A stretch of 64,000 nucleotides of DNA from Rhodoferax sp. Its GTDB lineage: Bacteria; Pseudomonadota; Gammaproteobacteria; Burkholderiales; Burkholderiaceae_C. Location: the NCBI RefSeq assembly GCF_023700745.1, contig NZ_JAMPYG010000003.1, forward strand, positions 1 to 64,000, written 5' to 3'. Below the pieces are notes generated by a model that saw only the letters and a program-made list of their open reading frames with translations, made no database searches and had not been told where the DNA came from. Positions 61,158 to 64,000 of this stretch are shown in pieces. The translations under genes and the position numbers were made by a program. The first letter of the stretch is position 1. Every line of letters starts with the position of its first letter.

Positions 61158-62333
61158 ACCCGCGCCAGGCGGGCTCAAGGGGGCAAAGACCTCGACCCGG
61201 TTACGGCCGTTCTGCTTGGCTAGGTACAGGGCCTGGTCTGCGGCGCTGATCATGTCATCGCATTGCGGGTCTTTGAGCTGACTTTGTCCGGCCACCCCCA
61301 GACTGATGGTGATGGCAATCGCCTGTCCGGAGGCTGACTGAAATGGGTTGCCCTCGATACCTTGCCTGAGGATTTCGGCCAGTTGCATCGCGCCTTGCAG
61401 ATGGGTGTTGGGCAAAATAACCAGGAATTCTTCGCCCCCCAAACGCCCGGGCAGGTCTTGCGCCCGGGTTCGACCGGCAATCGCCTGGGCCATGTGCTTG
61501 AGCACCTCGTCACCCGTCAGGTGCCCGTAGGTGTCGTTGACCTGCTTGAAATAGTCAATGTCAATCATCAACAGCGCCAGCGGTTGGCCCTGACGTTTGG
61601 CCATGGCCAGCTGTTGTTCCAGCGATTCCAGCAAGGACCGCCTGTTGATCAGGCCGGTCAACTCGTCACGCATGGCGAGCTTGCGGTTGCGTTCGTCGGC
61701 ACGCTCCTTGGCCATCAGGATCAGCCCCAGGCTGACCACCATCGTGCACATGGCCGAGGCCAAAAAAACAACACTTGGCACCCAATGCGAGGTCAGTATC
61801 GACTTGATTTCATTCCGGTACAGCACCACACCCACGCCCTGAAGCAGCATAAGGGCAATCAGCACCAAAAATCCGGTTGCCAGAAAATACTGGCCGACAC
61901 CCGCGGTCTCCTTGCGTCTTTGCAGCACGATCAGCACCAAAATCAGACTCTGGACGACATAAATGAAAACGCCTGCGGCCACGCGCGCCAGGTACCAGGG
62001 CAACAAGACCGGAAACAGGATCGCTACCAGGACCACCGGTGACCAAAGCAGCCAGCGTGGTGGCCGCCGACGCTGAAACTGGCACACACCTTCGGTAAAG
62101 AGTGCAAAGACACACGAGAGCAGCACATTGCCCAGCACGACGGAGAGCCAGTCGCTGACCTGCCCGCGCATCGTGAAGAGCAGATAGGTGACGGTGTGCG
62201 CAAGCAGGCCCAGCGCCCAGTAACCCATGCCCTCGCGCAACTGCCTGCGGGCGGCAATGCCCAACACCATGGCCAGCGTGGCGCTCAAGGCCATGATGAC
62301 CATGAAGAGAGTAGGAACGTGGGCGACCACCAT
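61008..62333 (-). CDS. membrane diguanylate cyclase (GGDEF domain)
   Basis: A 441-residue c-di-GMP synthase. The amino 210 residues have about six to seven transmembrane helices. A coiled segment ([13 protein letters not shown]) leads to the GGDEF domain ([17 protein letters not shown], ..., [22 protein letters not shown], and [14 protein letters not shown] with active-site GGEEF). I see no RxxD product-inhibition site in the expected place. The last 65 residues after NGRNRVEVF are low-complexity and lie antisense to the end of ubiD (overlap 150 bases); they look like read-through rather than a domain. GAGG precedes the ATG at 62333. Confidence 0.88.
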   Translation of the reverse strand: MVVAHVPTLFMVIMALSATLAMVLGIAARRQLREGMGYWALGLLAHTVTYLLFTMRGQVSDWLSVVLGNVLLSCVFALFTEGVCQFQRRRPPRWLLWSPVVLVAILFPVLLPWYLARVAAGVFIYVVQSLILVLIVLQRRKETAGVGQYFLATGFLVLIALMLLQGVGVVLYRNEIKSILTSHWVPSVVFLASAMCTMVVSLGLILMAKERADERNRKLAMRDELTGLINRRSLLESLEQQLAMAKRQGQPLALLMIDIDYFKQVNDTYGHLTGDEVLKHMAQAIAGRTRAQDLPGRLGGEEFLVILPNTHLQGAMQLAEILRQGIEGNPFQSASGQAIAITISLGVAGQSQLKDPQCDDMISAADQALYLAKQNGRNRVEVFAPLSPPGAGLQAQRLPERVHPGGDIGAHAQGATPFAAGLAGPFAGGVDAHLAAQPTHR

Positions 62334-62360
62334 GACGCCTCATGTTAGCCTATCGACAGC

Positions 62361-63164
62361 CTACAGCCAGCGCACAGAACCCCGATAAGCGTGCCAGGTG
62401 GCGTGCCCGAGCAATGGCCCCACCAGCACCAGACCCAGCGCCCATGGCAGCAGCAAGGCGCCAGTCACCAGGACCACAATCAGCACGCCCCACAGCAGCA
62501 TGACGCCGGGCTGCGTCACCACCACTTCGATGCTGCCGATGGCCGCCGTGATGGCATCGGTGTCGCGGTCCAGGATCATCGGGATCGACACCACGGTGAT
62601 GGCAAACACCAGTGCGGCAAAGGCGCCACCCACCAATGTGTAGGCCAGCACAAAATCCCAGTTGTCAGGATTGAACACGGCCTGCACCACTCCCACCGAC
62701 GACGACATACCGGTGTTGAAAAACACCGCAATTACCACCAGCGAGGCCCGGCCCCACAACAACTCCAGCACAATCAACACCCCCACCAGCAGTCCCATGC
62801 TGCGCAGGTGGGCTTTCCAGCACGTCATGGAACTGGCAAAACCGGGCACCAGACCCAATTCACGGCGACGGCTCACTTCATAGAGTCCCATGGCCAGGAA
62901 CGGGCCGACCAGCAGGCAACCCGAGGCAATCGTCATGGTGTACTCGGGACTGGCGCGGAACACAGCGCCCAGAATGAGCGCCATGCACCAGAACGACAGG
63001 CCGTAAAACAGGCTGATACCCGGATGTGCGGCCAGATCACGCCAGCCCTGCAGCAGCCAGCCAGGCGGTGCAGACCATGACAGTGCAATGACCTCCCTGG
63101 GCGGCGTCTCGGGCGGCGGCGGCACGTAAAGCGGAGGCGGAACTTCTGGCGGAAAATTACTCAT
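62361..63164 (-). CDS. DUF2189 integral membrane protein
   Basis: A 267-residue membrane protein. A proline-rich amino tail (about 30 residues) precedes six transmembrane helices; GWRDLAAHPGISLFYGLSFWCMALIL and CLLVGPFLAMGLYEVSRRRELG are the DUF2189 pattern, and LPWALGLVLVGPLLGHATWHAYRG closes the protein. Function unknown. It lies 27 bases upstream of the cyclase gene on the same strand. Confidence 0.85.
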   Translation of the reverse strand: MSNFPPEVPPPLYVPPPPETPPREVIALSWSAPPGWLLQGWRDLAAHPGISLFYGLSFWCMALILGAVFRASPEYTMTIASGCLLVGPFLAMGLYEVSRRRELGLVPGFASSMTCWKAHLRSMGLLVGVLIVLELLWGRASLVVIAVFFNTGMSSSVGVVQAVFNPDNWDFVLAYTLVGGAFAALVFAITVVSIPMILDRDTDAITAAIGSIEVVVTQPGVMLLWGVLIVVLVTGALLLPWALGLVLVGPLLGHATWHAYRGSVRWL

Positions 63165-63351
63165 GAAGGAAGCATAACGGGCCAGTATCCTTCCAGCTAT
63201 TCAGGAAAACACCAGTGCTGCCGTGTTATTCCCGGCCACCCCTGCAATGGCAGGGAATAGCGAGAACCTCTCTCAATTCTCAATATTAGCTAAAATTAAT
63301 CAAAATTCAATAATTAATGTAGAACATTAAGCTCAACAGGGAGTCTTCCTT

Positions 63352-63990
63352 ATGCCATCCGTCACCATTGAAAAATCGTTTTGCACCACCCGGGAAGCCG
63401 CCAAGTTGCTGGGCGTGTCGGTGGGCACCGTGCAACTTTGGGTTGAAAGCGGCCTGCTGCGGGCCTGGAAGACTGCGGGTGGCCACCGCCGTGTGATGCG
63501 CGACTCGGTGGACCAATTGCTGCGCAAGGAACCGGCTCCCCCCCTGACGCCAGCGCTTGCCGAGCCCTTGCCCAACCAGCAACGTCCGCTCAAGATCATG
63601 GTGGTGGAAGACGATGCCGACCTGTTGCGCCTGTACCAGGCCAAACTGGCGCGCTGGCCCGTGGCGACCAAGGTCATCGGCATGTACAGCGCCATTGCCG
63701 CGCTGCTGGCCATCGGCCGGGGCGGCCCCGATTTGCTGATCACCGACCTGAACACCCCGGAAATAGATGGTTTCAGCATGCTGCGCATCCTGCACCACGC
63801 ACCCGAACTCGCCCACACCACCATCGTTGCAGTGACCGGGCTGGATGAGGCAACCATCGCCGCGCGCGGCGGCCTGCCGCCCGACATTCAGGTCCTGGCA
63901 AAACCCATTCCCTTCGAGCGACTGCAAGACATTGCCACCGGTATCGCCAAACAAGGGCGCTTTTTACTCAATGCCCATGCCCCCGCATAG
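63352..63990 (+). CDS. regulator with excisionase-type HTH and response-regulator receiver domain
   Basis: A 212-residue protein of two parts in reversed order relative to common response regulators. Residues about 8-55 (FCTTREAAKLLGVSVGTVQLWVESGLLRAWKTAGGHRRV) are a MerR/excisionase-type helix-turn-helix. Residues about 80-200 form a receiver: KIMVVEDDADLLRLYQAKL (acidic pocket), LLITDLNTPEIDGFSMLRIL with Asp phospho-acceptor in TDL, TIVAVTGLDE and VLAKPIPFERL with the lysine. GGGAG precedes the ATG. No kinase gene is nearby. Confidence 0.9.
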   Translation: MPSVTIEKSFCTTREAAKLLGVSVGTVQLWVESGLLRAWKTAGGHRRVMRDSVDQLLRKEPAPPLTPALAEPLPNQQRPLKIMVVEDDADLLRLYQAKLARWPVATKVIGMYSAIAALLAIGRGGPDLLITDLNTPEIDGFSMLRILHHAPELAHTTIVAVTGLDEATIAARGGLPPDIQVLAKPIPFERLQDIATGIAKQGRFLLNAHAPA

Positions 63991-64000
63991 TTTGCGTTGA

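Noticed and set aside
63227-63259. hairpin CCCTGC-AATG-GCAGGG with TATTCCC/GGGAATA outside
   Set aside because: Looks like a repeat remnant or a weak structure; without a U-run and between divergent genes it is not supported as a terminator.

Overview
The window reads as chromosomal DNA of a facultatively anaerobic betaproteobacterium, most likely Comamonadaceae (Rhodoferax/Albidiferax/Polaromonas-like). The reasons are high-GC coding sequence with strong third-position bias, H-NS with the KYRGP...WSGRG carboxyl end, DUF1840, the PHA_gran_rgn protein, multiple branched-chain-type ABC transporters with acyl-CoA ligases, and the style of the dispersed repeats. This assignment is inference from gene content; no search was run.

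Region by region. (1) 1-4.7 kb: an Old-Yellow-Enzyme-type oxidoreductase, an orphan MCE protein plus lipoprotein pair, tRNA-Ala(CGC), argB and an H-NS-like protein. (2) 4.8-24.8 kb, all on the minus strand: a surface-polysaccharide (O-antigen/capsule) locus. Reading in the direction of transcription it has manC, a Wzx flippase, a methyltransferase, an unrecognised protein, a GT4 glycosyltransferase, an AT-rich EpsG/Wzy-type polymerase, the UDP-L-FucNAc pathway (fnlA, fnlB/capF, fnlC) with a WbuB-like transferase, then a tightly overlapping five-gene block (PglC-like initiating transferase, ATP-grasp, HAD phosphatase, DegT aminotransferase, membrane 4,6-dehydratase), a Wzz-like chain-length protein, a broken sugar-transferase remnant and an O-antigen ligase. 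(3) 25-34 kb: a storage-lipid locus with a two-domain fatty acyl-CoA reductase, phasin, patatin-like lipase, TetR regulator, TPR protein, WS/DGAT wax-ester/triacylglycerol synthase, acyl-CoA-binding protein and a PHA-granule-region protein. (4) 34-43.8 kb: DUF1840, then a minus-strand operon with two acyl-CoA-ligase-type enzymes around a complete Liv-type ABC importer, facing a Crp/Fnr-family regulator across a palindromic operator-like region. (5) 43.9-52 kb: a Phd/RelE-type toxin-antitoxin pair, a pseudouridine synthase, a lipase-like hydrolase, htpG and an Hsp20 gene (both behind sigma-32-type promoters), a periplasmic FKBP, a D-lactate-dehydrogenase-like FAD enzyme and a PduO-type adenosyltransferase. 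(6) 52-56 kb: a nitrate/sulfonate-type ABC importer and an MFS transporter. (7) 56.2-61.2 kb: ubiU, ubiV, ubiT, ubiX, ubiD, a compact oxygen-independent ubiquinone module headed by an FNR-like site. (8) 61-64 kb: a diguanylate cyclase, a DUF2189 membrane protein and a regulator with an excisionase-type HTH in front of a receiver domain.

The genes work together in clear blocks: nucleotide-sugar synthesis, assembly and export for the polysaccharide; acyl-CoA reduction plus wax-ester synthesis plus granule proteins for storage lipid; uptake plus CoA activation for an unknown organic acid; and prenylated-hydroxybenzoate hydroxylation and decarboxylation for anaerobic ubiquinone. The most unusual non-coding structure is a pair of long perfect hairpins between ubiX and ubiD whose loops are exact reverse complements of one another. 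Three copies of a Pseudomonas-REP-like palindromic element and a second family of short dispersed repeats are also present.
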